9,668 nt of DNA from Proteobacteria bacterium UBA2383 (GTDB taxonomy: Bacteria; Pseudomonadota; Gammaproteobacteria; Competibacterales; Competibacteraceae): the NCBI GenBank assembly GCA_002343485.1, contig DDST01000134.1:1-9668 (forward strand), in the 5' to 3' direction. Made by a program: the position numbers and the translations under genes. Each line of letters opens with the position of its first letter. Position 1 is the stretch's first letter. Shown here piece by piece: positions 1 through 6,918 of this stretch. The notes under the pieces were generated by a model that searched no databases, had not been told where the DNA came from, and was given only the letters and a program-made list of their open reading frames with translations.

Positions 1-44
1 ATACTAGGAACAACAGCGTATTCTTTTTATTAAAAAATAAATAT

Positions 45-57
45 AATCAATATCATA
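45..57 (+). promoter_or_regulatory. Possible IHF-binding site upstream of nirB
   Basis: The bases AATCAATATCATA match the IHF consensus WATCAANNNNTTR at all but one specified position. An A/T-rich tract lies immediately 5' of it (about 22-44), which is common at strong IHF sites. It sits roughly 45-50 bp upstream of the start point predicted from the sigma-54-like promoter at 74-89, where IHF often bends DNA between an enhancer and the promoter. AT-rich DNA gives chance matches easily, and a perfect TATAAT at 42-47 overlaps the site, so the assignment is tentative. Confidence 0.3.
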
Positions 58-73
58 GTAAATTAATAAGTGA

Positions 74-89
74 TGGCATAATCTGTGCA
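74..89 (+). promoter_or_regulatory. Candidate sigma-54 (-24/-12) promoter for nirB-nirD-nasA
   Basis: The sequence TGGCATAATCTGTGCA fits the sigma-54 pattern TGGCAYR-N4-TTGCW. It has GG at 75-76 and GC at 87-88 with exactly 10 bases between them, an intact GGCA in the -24 element, and one mismatch in the -12 element (GTGCA for TTGCA). Transcription would start near 99-100 and leave a leader of about 65 nt before the nirB ATG at 165. Nitrogen-regulated (NtrC/sigma-54) control is known for assimilatory nitrate operons such as Klebsiella nas. Any activator enhancer would lie in the first bases of the window or beyond it, and none is visible. The alternative is a sigma-70 promoter using TATAAT at 42-47, which lacks a convincing -35. 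Confidence 0.5.
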
Positions 90-164
90 AATGCTAATGC
101 CAACATGGTGCGGCGAATCGATTTCACTGCACCGCCAACCCTTTGCAAGGCGAGATATCCTTCA

Positions 165-2600
165 ATGAGAGAAAAACTGGTTTTAGTAGGCAACGGCATG
201 GCCGGGATGCGCACGTTGGAAGAATTACTCACCATTGCGCCTGATAAATACGATATTATTGTGTTTGGCGCCGAGCCCTACGGCAATTACAACCGCATTT
301 TGCTGTCGCCGGTGTTGGCGGGCGAGAAGACGGTCGACCAGATCATGATCAACGATCTGGATTGGTACGCCGAGCGCGATATCACTCTGCATGCCGGTAA
401 GGAAGTCGTGACCATCAACCGTGCCCGCCGGCAGGTAGCCGCTGCCGATGGCACGACGGTCCCCTATGATCGCCTGTTGCTGGCGACCGGTTCTCAACCC
501 TTCATGATTCCGATACCCGGCAACGACTTGTCTGGGGTCATCACCTTCCGTGACATCCAGGACGTCCATGCGATGCTGGAGGCCGCCCGTGCCGGTAAGA
601 AACATGCGGTGGTGATCGGTGGAGGGCTGCTCGGCCTGGAAGCCGCTAACGGCCTGATGAAGCAGGGCATGGAAGTCACCGTGGTGCATCTGCTCGACGT
701 GCTGATGGAGCGCCAGCTCGATATCGAAGCGGCTGCGATGTTGCGTGCCAGTCTGGAGGAACGGGGTTTGCGCTTCCTGATGGGCGCACAGACCGTTGCT
801 ATCCTCGGCGAAGAGCAGGTCAAAGGGGTGCGCTTTAAGGATGGGCTGGAAATTCCCGCCGATCTGGTGGTCATGGCGGTCGGCATCCGCCCCAACACCG
901 ATCTGGCGAAACAATCCGGCATTCACTGCGAACGCGGCATCGTCGTCAACGACACGATGCAGACCTACGACCCGCGTGTCTATGCGGTGGGTGAGTGCGT
1001 GCAGCATCGCGGCCAGACCTATGGTCTGGTTGCGCCGTTGTGGGAGCAGGCGCGGGTGTGCGCCAATCACCTCGCCCGTTATGGCATCAGCCGCTATCGC
1101 GGTTCGGTGACCTCGACCAAACTCAAAGTCACCGGCATCGATCTGTTCTCCGCTGGCAACTTCAGCGGCGGCCCCGGTTGTGATGAAATCGTGCTGCGCG
1201 ATCAGGCACGGGGTGTGTACAAGAAACTGGTGGTCAAGGATAACCGGGTGCAAGGCGCGGTGATGTACGGCGACACCATCGATGGCAATTGGTATTTTCA
1301 GTTGCTGCGCGAAAATACCGACGTCAGCGGCTTCCGCGATTCCATCCTGTTCGGTCAGGCGCATCTAGGCGACGCTGGCCACGGCGGCAACAATGTGCTG
1401 GCCATGGCTGACGAAGCGGAAATCTGTGGTTGCAACGGGGTGTGCAAGGGCGCCATCGTCAAGGCGATCACCACGCAGAAGCTGTTCACCCTGGAAGAAG
1501 TCCGTGCGCACACCAAAGCGTCGGCATCCTGCGGTTCCTGTACCGGGTTGGTGGAGCAGTTATTAACGGCGATGCTCGGTGACTACTCCAAGACATCCAA
1601 GGAAAAACCCCTGTGCGCCTGCACCGAGTACAGCCACGATCACGTGCGTAAAATGATTCGCGAACAGCATTTGACCAGCTTGCGGGCGGTGTTCGATTTC
1701 TTGGAGTGGAAGACGCCCGATGGTTGCCATTCCTGTCGGCCTGCCATCAATTTCTATCTGATCGCTACTTGGCCGGGTGAGGCGCGGGATGATGCGCAAT
1801 CGCGTTTCATCAACGAACGGGTGCATGCCAACATTCAAAAGGATGGCACCTATTCTGTGGTACCGCGCATGTGGGGCGGCCTGACCAATCCGAAGGAACT
1901 GCGCGCTATCGCCGATGTTGCTGACAAATTCCAGATTCCGACGGTCAAGGTCACGGGCGGTCAGCGCATCGACCTGCTCGGCGTCAAGAAAGAAGATTTG
2001 CCGAAAGTCTGGGCTGACCTTAATGCCGCCGGCATGGTTTCCGGTCACGCTTACGGCAAAAGCCTGCGCACCGTCAAGACCTGCGTCGGTTCCGACTGGT
2101 GCCGCTTCGGTACCCAGGACTCGACCGGTCTCGGGGTCAAGCTGGAAAAGATGACTTGGGGCTCGTGGACGCCGCACAAGTTCAAAATGGCGGTGTCCGG
2201 CTGTCCGCGTAACTGCGCCGAGGCAACCATCAAAGATTTCGGGGTCGTGTGCGTGGATTCCGGTTACGAATTGCATGTTGGCGGTAACGGCGGCATTAAA
2301 TTGCGCGGCACCGAGCTATTGTGCAAAGTCGCCACCGAGGAAGAAGCGATGGAGTATGCCGGTGCGTTCATGCAGCTTTACCGTGAAGAAGGGCGTTATC
2401 TGGAACGCACCGCGCCGTGGCTGGAACGGGTTGGATTGGCTTACGTCAAGCAGCACCTCGTTGAGGATGGCGAGGGTCGTAGGGCGTTATACCAACGGTT
2501 TCTAACCTCGCAACAATACGCGCAAGCCGATCCCTGGGCAGAACGTGCCAGTGGCCGGGTGGATGCGCACGAGTTCCAGCCTTTGCGGCAGGTCGGCTAA
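165..2600 (+). CDS. nirB: Nitrite reductase [NAD(P)H], large subunit NirB
   Basis: Cytoplasmic siroheme enzyme that, with NirD, reduces nitrite to ammonium using NADH. The 811-residue product is close to the usual length of about 840. Visible parts in order: an FAD-binding GxGxxG at residues 9-14; an NAD-binding GGGLLG at 152-157; the second FAD motif YAVGEC near 273-278; a BFD-like [2Fe-2S] domain with C421, C423, C427, C456 and C459; a second Cys pair set (C484, C486, C521, C524); and the siroheme/[4Fe-4S] ligands C640, C646, C680 and C684 in CVGSDWC and SGCPRNC. An upstream in-frame ATG at 105 would add 20 residues. I prefer 165 because the flavoprotein fold begins there, AAGGCGAGA lies just upstream as a ribosome site, and the predicted transcript starts near 100. 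nirD follows after 18 bp. All catalytic ligands are present. Confidence 0.96.
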   Translation: MREKLVLVGNGMAGMRTLEELLTIAPDKYDIIVFGAEPYGNYNRILLSPVLAGEKTVDQIMINDLDWYAERDITLHAGKEVVTINRARRQVAAADGTTVPYDRLLLATGSQPFMIPIPGNDLSGVITFRDIQDVHAMLEAARAGKKHAVVIGGGLLGLEAANGLMKQGMEVTVVHLLDVLMERQLDIEAAAMLRASLEERGLRFLMGAQTVAILGEEQVKGVRFKDGLEIPADLVVMAVGIRPNTDLAKQSGIHCERGIVVNDTMQTYDPRVYAVGECVQHRGQTYGLVAPLWEQARVCANHLARYGISRYRGSVTSTKLKVTGIDLFSAGNFSGGPGCDEIVLRDQARGVYKKLVVKDNRVQGAVMYGDTIDGNWYFQLLRENTDVSGFRDSILFGQAHLGDAGHGGNNVLAMADEAEICGCNGVCKGAIVKAITTQKLFTLEEVRAHTKASASCGSCTGLVEQLLTAMLGDYSKTSKEKPLCACTEYSHDHVRKMIREQHLTSLRAVFDFLEWKTPDGCHSCRPAINFYLIATWPGEARDDAQSRFINERVHANIQKDGTYSVVPRMWGGLTNPKELRAIADVADKFQIPTVKVTGGQRIDLLGVKKEDLPKVWADLNAAGMVSGHAYGKSLRTVKTCVGSDWCRFGTQDSTGLGVKLEKMTWGSWTPHKFKMAVSGCPRNCAEATIKDFGVVCVDSGYELHVGGNGGIKLRGTELLCKVATEEEAMEYAGAFMQLYREEGRYLERTAPWLERVGLAYVKQHLVEDGEGRRALYQRFLTSQQYAQADPWAERASGRVDAHEFQPLRQVG

Positions 2601-2618
2601 GGAGCGGAGTAAATTATT

Positions 2619-2969
2619 ATGTATGACTGGCATGAAATTGGTGTACTGGACGATATTCCCCGCCTGGGTTCGCGGGTGGTGCAAACTCCATATGGTGATG
2701 TCGCGGTCTTCCGTGCCGCCGATGATCAAGTATTCGCGTTGCGGGACCGTTGTCCCCACAAAGGCGGGCCGCTGTCGCAAGGCATCGTTCATGGCCATCG
2801 GGTCACCTGTCCGCTGCATAACTGGGTATTGGAGCTGGCCAATGGCGAGGCGGTAGCCCCGGATGAGGGTTGTGCGGCCCATTATCCGGTGCGGCAGGAA
2901 AACGGCCAGATCTGGCTAGGCTTGAATAATGTGGTTAGTTTGCCCACCGCGGCGCGGGAAACAGCGTGA
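2619..2969 (+). CDS. nirD: Nitrite reductase small subunit NirD (Rieske-type)
   Basis: Small partner of NirB, 116 residues, of the usual size. It carries an intact Rieske [2Fe-2S] motif: C45-x-H47 (RCPHKGG) and C64-x2-H67 (TCPLHNW). The E. coli NirD fold, as I recall it, lacks these ligands, so this copy resembles NasE-type small subunits that bind a real cluster and probably relay electrons within the NirBD complex. A strong ribosome site GGAGCGGAG (2601-2609) lies just after the nirB stop. The gene is followed 16 bp later by nasA, so the three genes are very likely cotranscribed. A stand-alone Rieske ferredoxin is possible by sequence but unlikely in this position. Confidence 0.93.
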   Translation: MYDWHEIGVLDDIPRLGSRVVQTPYGDVAVFRAADDQVFALRDRCPHKGGPLSQGIVHGHRVTCPLHNWVLELANGEAVAPDEGCAAHYPVRQENGQIWLGLNNVVSLPTAARETA

Positions 2970-2985
2970 ATAGGAGGGTAGGGCG

Positions 2986-5697
2986 ATGAGCGATGGTTTC
3001 CCCCTCACTCCGGCCCTCCCTCTCAAGGGGGACAGGGGCGGAATCGGTGAAACAGTCCGCACGACCTGCCCTTATTGCGGGGTCGGCTGCGGTGTAAAGG
3101 TCACGGTGAATCACAGCGGTAGCGCTCGGGTGGAGGGCGACGCGCAGCATCCTGCGAATTACGGGCGGCTGTGTTCCAAAGGTGCGGCGCTGGGTGAAAC
3201 ACTGAGTCTCGATGACCGTCTGCTGTATCCGGAAATCGCTGGGCAACGGGCATCATGGGATGAGGCGCTGACGGTGGTTGCCGATGGCTTCCGCCAGGCA
3301 CTGGTGGAACACGGCCCCGGCGCAGTGGCTTTTTACGTCTCCGGGCAATTGCTGACCGAGGATTACTATGCCGCCAACAAATTGATGAAGGGTTGCTTCG
3401 GCAGTGCCAACATCGACACCAACTCGCGGTTGTGCATGTCATCCTCGGTGGCCGGTCACCAGCGGGCTTTTGGTTCGGACACTGTGCCCGGCTGTTACGA
3501 AGATCTGGAAGAAGCCGATCTGGTGGTGCTGGCCGGTTCCAATCTGGCCTGGTGCCATCCGGTGCTTTATCAACGCATTCTCGCCGCGCGGCAACGGCGC
3601 GAGGGCAAGCCGCAACTGGTGGTGATCGATCCGCGCCGCACGGCTACTTGCGATTCCGCTGAAATGCACTTACCGCTCAAGCCGGGTTCCGACACAGCAT
3701 TGTTCAACGGGTTACTGGTACATCTCTATCAACAGGACCGGCTTGACGGGGAGTTTCTGGAACAACATGTTACCGGATTCTGGCCGGCTTATTGTGCAGC
3801 AAAAGAAGTAGCGCCGAATGTTCCCGCCGTCGCCGCCAAAACGGGATTGGCGGAAAGCGATGTGGCTGAGTTTTACGGCTTGTGGGGCCGGACCCGTAAG
3901 GTGGTGACGGTTTATTCGCAGGGAGTCAATCAATCCGCCCACGGTAGCGACAAAGTCAACGTTATTATCAACTGCCATCTCGCCACTGGGCGGATCGGTC
4001 AACCCGGCATGGGGCCGTTTTCAGTCACCGGTCAGCCAAACGCGATGGGTGGACGCGAGGTTGGCGGATTAGCAAATCAACTGGCGGCGCACATGGGTTT
4101 TGTGCCGGAAGATATCGAACGGGTACAGCGTTTTTGGCAAGCGCCGGCTATTGCCAATGCCCCCGGTTTAAAAGCAGTCGAGCTGTTTCAGGCGGTCGCC
4201 GATGGCCGGATCAAGGCGCTGTGGATCATGGGCACCAATCCGGTGGTCAGCCTGCCCGATGCCGACGCGGCGCGGGCAGCGCTGCAGCGCTGCCCGTTAG
4301 TGATCGTATCCGATGCCATCGCCAATACCGACACCGTGCGTTTGGCACATATTAAACTGCCAGCGCTGACCTGGGGGGAGAAGGAAGGCACGGTGACCAA
4401 CTCCGAGCGGCGGATTTCCCGCCAGCGGGTTTTTCTACCGCCGCCGGGCGAAGCAAAACCTGACTGGTGGGCCGTGACCCAAGTGGCCCGCCGATTGGGA
4501 TTCGCTGCGCTGTTTCCTTTCGAATCAACGGCAGACATTTTCCGCGAACACGCGGCTTTATCGGGGTTTGAGAACCAGATGGGCCGTCGCGACTTTGATA
4601 TTTCTGCGCTCGCCGGTCTTACTGATGCCGGTTACGATTCCCTGGAACCGCTGCAATGGCCATTACCGCAAGGAGCGGCGGCTGGCGCGGCACGCTTGTT
4701 CGGTGCAGGAGAATTCTTTACCGCCGATGGCAAGGCCCGTTGCATCGCCGTCGGTGAGCGTGCGCCGGCCCATGCGGTCGATGACAGCTTTCCAATGGTG
4801 CTCAACAGCGGCCGGATCCGCGATCAATGGCATACCATGACCCGTACCGGCAAGACAGCACGGCTGACCGGACATATCCCTGAGCCTTATGTGGAGATTC
4901 ATCCCGTGGATGCGCTGGCCTGCGGCGTTAGCGAGAATGCACTGGCGCGGGTGCATAGCCGTTGGGGTGAAATGATCGTCCGGGTACGCACCAGCCCGGA
5001 GCAGCAGCCGGGCAGCGTGTTCGTGCCGATGCACTGGGGTTCGCCGCTGGCGCCGCGCGGCCGGGTCAACGCGGCGGTCAATCCCGTGGTTGACCCGTTG
5101 TCTGGCCAGCCGGAGTCGAAGCATACGCCGGTGCGGGTGCAGACGTATCGTCCCCGCTGGCATGGGTTCCTGCTGTCGCGTGAAGCTATCACGCCGCCAG
5201 CAACCGGATATCGGGTCAGTGTGCGCGACCGGGAGTGCTGGCGCTACGAGTTGGCGGGAGAGGCAGCGGTTGACAATTGGCCGGCTTGGGCGCGCGATTT
5301 ACTTGGCGACGAACCCGGCTGGGAATGGCTGGAGTTTGCCGATGTTGGCGCGGGCCGGTACCGAGGCGCGGTGCTGGTGGACGGACGGTTGCGTGCCTGC
5401 CTGTTCGTCGCCCCCAGCCATGAATTACCGTTGCGCGGCTGGCTGGCTGGATTGTTTGCCACCGAGGAGCTCGGTTCCGCCGAGCGCGCCAGTTTGCTGG
5501 CCGGACGGCCAGGACAGGGTCAACGTGACAACGGCCGCATTGTCTGCGCCTGCTTCGGGGTGGGTCTGAACACACTGACCGCTGCTATCCGTGAACAACG
5601 ATTGGCTACGCCGCAAGCAATTGGTGCGACGCTTAAAGCGGGGACTAACTGCGGTTCTTGCGTGCCAGAATTACAGCGGCTCATTACTCAAGGCTAA
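2986..5697 (+). CDS. nasA: Assimilatory nitrate reductase, molybdopterin catalytic subunit
   Basis: Reduces nitrate to nitrite in the cytoplasm using a bis-MGD molybdenum cofactor. The 903-residue product starts with the [4Fe-4S] motif C28-x2-C31-x3-C35-x27-C63. C150 in NSRLCMSSS is the expected Mo-ligating Cys. The long molybdopterin oxidoreductase body follows, including a YSQGVNQSAHG segment and GTNPVVSLPD, then the MopB-type C-terminal domain (roughly 590-700). A less conserved linker leads to a BFD-like [2Fe-2S] domain (C854, C856, C889, C892), as in Klebsiella-type NasA, which probably takes electrons from a flavoprotein or ferredoxin. The start at 2986 is forced: an in-frame TAG lies at 2971-2973 and no ATG, GTG or TTG occurs in frame before C28. 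AGGAGGG (2972-2978) is the ribosome site. Residues 6-19 derive from a palindromic repeat, described separately. Periplasmic Nap is unlikely because there is no Tat signal and the BFD domain is present. Confidence 0.94.
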   Translation: MSDGFPLTPALPLKGDRGGIGETVRTTCPYCGVGCGVKVTVNHSGSARVEGDAQHPANYGRLCSKGAALGETLSLDDRLLYPEIAGQRASWDEALTVVADGFRQALVEHGPGAVAFYVSGQLLTEDYYAANKLMKGCFGSANIDTNSRLCMSSSVAGHQRAFGSDTVPGCYEDLEEADLVVLAGSNLAWCHPVLYQRILAARQRREGKPQLVVIDPRRTATCDSAEMHLPLKPGSDTALFNGLLVHLYQQDRLDGEFLEQHVTGFWPAYCAAKEVAPNVPAVAAKTGLAESDVAEFYGLWGRTRKVVTVYSQGVNQSAHGSDKVNVIINCHLATGRIGQPGMGPFSVTGQPNAMGGREVGGLANQLAAHMGFVPEDIERVQRFWQAPAIANAPGLKAVELFQAVADGRIKALWIMGTNPVVSLPDADAARAALQRCPLVIVSDAIANTDTVRLAHIKLPALTWGEKEGTVTNSERRISRQRVFLPPPGEAKPDWWAVTQVARRLGFAALFPFESTADIFREHAALSGFENQMGRRDFDISALAGLTDAGYDSLEPLQWPLPQGAAAGAARLFGAGEFFTADGKARCIAVGERAPAHAVDDSFPMVLNSGRIRDQWHTMTRTGKTARLTGHIPEPYVEIHPVDALACGVSENALARVHSRWGEMIVRVRTSPEQQPGSVFVPMHWGSPLAPRGRVNAAVNPVVDPLSGQPESKHTPVRVQTYRPRWHGFLLSREAITPPATGYRVSVRDRECWRYELAGEAAVDNWPAWARDLLGDEPGWEWLEFADVGAGRYRGAVLVDGRLRACLFVAPSHELPLRGWLAGLFATEELGSAERASLLAGRPGQGQRDNGRIVCACFGVGLNTLTAAIREQRLATPQAIGATLKAGTNCGSCVPELQRLITQG
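3001..3040 (+). repeat. Palindromic dispersed-repeat-like element inside the nasA 5' coding region
   Basis: The segment begins CCCCTCACTCCGGCCCTCCC and continues with a G-rich arm, AAGGGGGACAGGGGCGG. It can fold as an imperfect hairpin at 3014-3037: CCCT and CCCTC on the left pair with GGGGG and AGGG on the right, with a two-base bulge and a TCAA loop. The pattern resembles the family of extragenic palindromes whose chance translation gives PLTPALSPRERG-like peptides, and here the translation is PLTPALPLKGDRGG (NasA residues 6-19). Only one copy is in this window, so membership in a dispersed family is inferred from the pattern. It is in frame and lies ahead of the first Cys of the [4Fe-4S] motif. 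Confidence 0.6.
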
Positions 5698-5724
5698 AGT
5701 GAGTTACCGTCTCGAACCGTTGGT

Positions 5725-6240
5725 TCAGATGGATTGTGTAAACCGGACGATGAAACCGGCGATATCATCCAGATTAGCCAGGAGGAAAACCGGCAAGTCC
5801 GGCCGGCCGTAGCGGGCCGGATCAAGCCACGGATCACATGCGACGGCAATGACCGTCGGATCGTCCGGGAAGCGTGGCGGCTTATCCACAGCGTGAGGCC
5901 GCCAGATTTCCAGCTTGGGATAAGCGCCAGCCTTCCAGCCTTCCACCAGCACCAAATCCACCGGTTGCAGGTGTGCCATCAATTCAGCTAACGCGGGTTC
6001 TGCTTCATCGCGCAACTCATGCAACAATGCCCAACGACGGCCAGTTGCTAAAATCACTTCATGCGCACCGGCTTCGCGGTGACGCCAGGTATCCTTTCCC
6101 GGCGTATCCAAATCCACGTCGTGATGGGCATGTTTGAGCGTGGATACCGTCAGGCCATATGCCTGCAATCGAGGAATCAGGGCGACCATCAGGGTGGTTT
6201 TACCGCAACCGCTCCAACCACTGATACCGAGGGCTTTCAT
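5725..6240 (-). CDS. mobB: Molybdopterin-guanine dinucleotide biosynthesis adaptor protein MobB
   Basis: A P-loop GTPase that assists MobA and apo-enzymes in forming and delivering the molybdopterin guanine dinucleotide cofactor needed by NasA-type reductases. Its 171 residues match the usual 170-175. The Walker A motif GWSGCGKT occupies residues 8-15. The family segments TLKHAHHDVDLD and PGKDTWRHREAGA follow, then LVEGWK. The gene has a good ribosome site, GGAGG (complement of 6247-6251), 6 nt before the ATG, and starts 24 bp after the narL stop, so it is probably the last gene of a narX-narL-mobB transcript. It converges with nasA, leaving only 27 bp between the two stop codons. No mobA is visible, so MobA must be encoded elsewhere. 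Confidence 0.93.
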   Translation of the reverse strand: MKALGISGWSGCGKTTLMVALIPRLQAYGLTVSTLKHAHHDVDLDTPGKDTWRHREAGAHEVILATGRRWALLHELRDEAEPALAELMAHLQPVDLVLVEGWKAGAYPKLEIWRPHAVDKPPRFPDDPTVIAVACDPWLDPARYGRPDLPVFLLANLDDIAGFIVRFTQSI

Positions 6241-6264
6241 TGCCGTCCTCCAGGATACGCGGGT

Positions 6265-6918
6265 TCAATCCGATTCAGCAGCATGCCGGACGGCCCAAAC
6301 TGCCGCCTCGACCCGCGAACTCAAGTTTAGCTTGCGTAGTAGATGTTTGACATGCACCTTCACGGTCCCTTCAGTAATTTTCAACTGACGGGCAATCAAT
6401 TTGTTGCTGTAACCGGCAGCAATCAACGTCAGAGTCTCTCGTTCCCGGTCAGTAAGCCGGACATCATCGGCTGGCCTGGGCTGACTTTCGTGACGCAGCG
6501 CATCTGCCAGAATTGCAGAAACGCGCTCTCCCAGAGCAATCCGGCCCTGCGCAGCAGTTTTCAAACTGTGTAGCATTTCTTCCGGTTCCATATCCTTCAG
6601 CAGATAGCCATCGGCACCGGACCGCAGTGCTGCAACGACGTCTTCCTCACTATCGGAAACCGTGAGAATAATCACCCGGCTGTCCAGATCAGCCGCCTTG
6701 AGCGCCTTGAGCGTTTCCAATCCGCTCAAACCCCGCATATTTAAATCGAGCAGAATCAGGTCTGGCCGCTGCCGGAGCGCCAACGCCAGCCCGCGTTGAC
6801 CATCGCCCGCTTCGCCAACCAGTTGCAGCGAATTCTCCATGGCGATCAATTGCAAAATTCCCTTGCGTATTAACGGATGATCATCGATCACCAGGATGGT
6901 TTGTACTTCTTCAGGCAT
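6265..6918 (-). CDS. narL: Nitrate/nitrite response regulator, NarL family
   Basis: DNA-binding response regulator of 217 residues, the standard length. The receiver domain has the acidic pair D12-D13, phospho-acceptor D58 (LILLDLN), switch T86 and K108 in GADGYLLKDMEPEE, a segment almost identical to enteric NarL. The C-terminal LuxR/FixJ-type helix-turn-helix spans about 150-215 (LTDRERETL to TEGTVKVHVKHLLRKL). One oddity is R62 (codon CGG) where the family normally has Pro in the LNMPG loop. It lies four residues after the phosphorylated Asp. The gene overlaps narX by 8 bp and has AGAGG (complement of 6925-6929) 6 nt before the ATG. It is expected to be phosphorylated by the adjacent NarX and to bind TACYYMT-type heptamers. 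NarP is an alternative name, but the adjoining NarX-type kinase favours NarL. Confidence 0.92.
   Translation of the reverse strand: MPEEVQTILVIDDHPLIRKGILQLIAMENSLQLVGEAGDGQRGLALALRQRPDLILLDLNMRGLSGLETLKALKAADLDSRVIILTVSDSEEDVVAALRSGADGYLLKDMEPEEMLHSLKTAAQGRIALGERVSAILADALRHESQPRPADDVRLTDRERETLTLIAAGYSNKLIARQLKITEGTVKVHVKHLLRKLNLSSRVEAAVWAVRHAAESD

Noticed and set aside
66..72. NarL heptamer (complement CACTTAT, 6 of 7 against TACYYMT) near the nirB promoter
   Set aside because: A single imperfect heptamer in AT-rich DNA is expected by chance, and no second site in a sensible arrangement was seen.
106..133. Inverted repeat GGTGC/GCACC in the nirB leader as an NtrC site or NasR/NasT antitermination hairpin
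   Set aside because: The half-sites point the wrong way for NtrC (GCAC should come first). No T run follows as a terminator, and I cannot identify the paired hexaloop hairpins of an ANTAR target.
105..164. Upstream ATG at 105 as the nirB start
   Set aside because: It adds 20 residues not typical of NirB, lies only about 5 nt after the predicted transcript start, and the ATG at 165 has a better-placed ribosome site and begins at the conserved flavoprotein fold.
225..1364. Long minus-strand open frame (379 codons) opposite nirB
   Set aside because: It is a mirror of the codon bias of nirB. The product is rich in His, Gln and Ala with no recognisable domain, and nirB is unquestionably coding on the other strand.
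1563..2276. Minus-strand open frame of 237 codons opposite the siroheme domain of nirB
   Set aside because: Shadow frame with no motifs and no ribosome site I can defend; the plus strand encodes conserved siroheme ligands there.
5714..5726. Hairpin GAACC-GTT-GGTTC between nasA and mobB as a bidirectional terminator
   Set aside because: The stem is only 5 bp and neither strand has a T run after it, so termination here is not supported.
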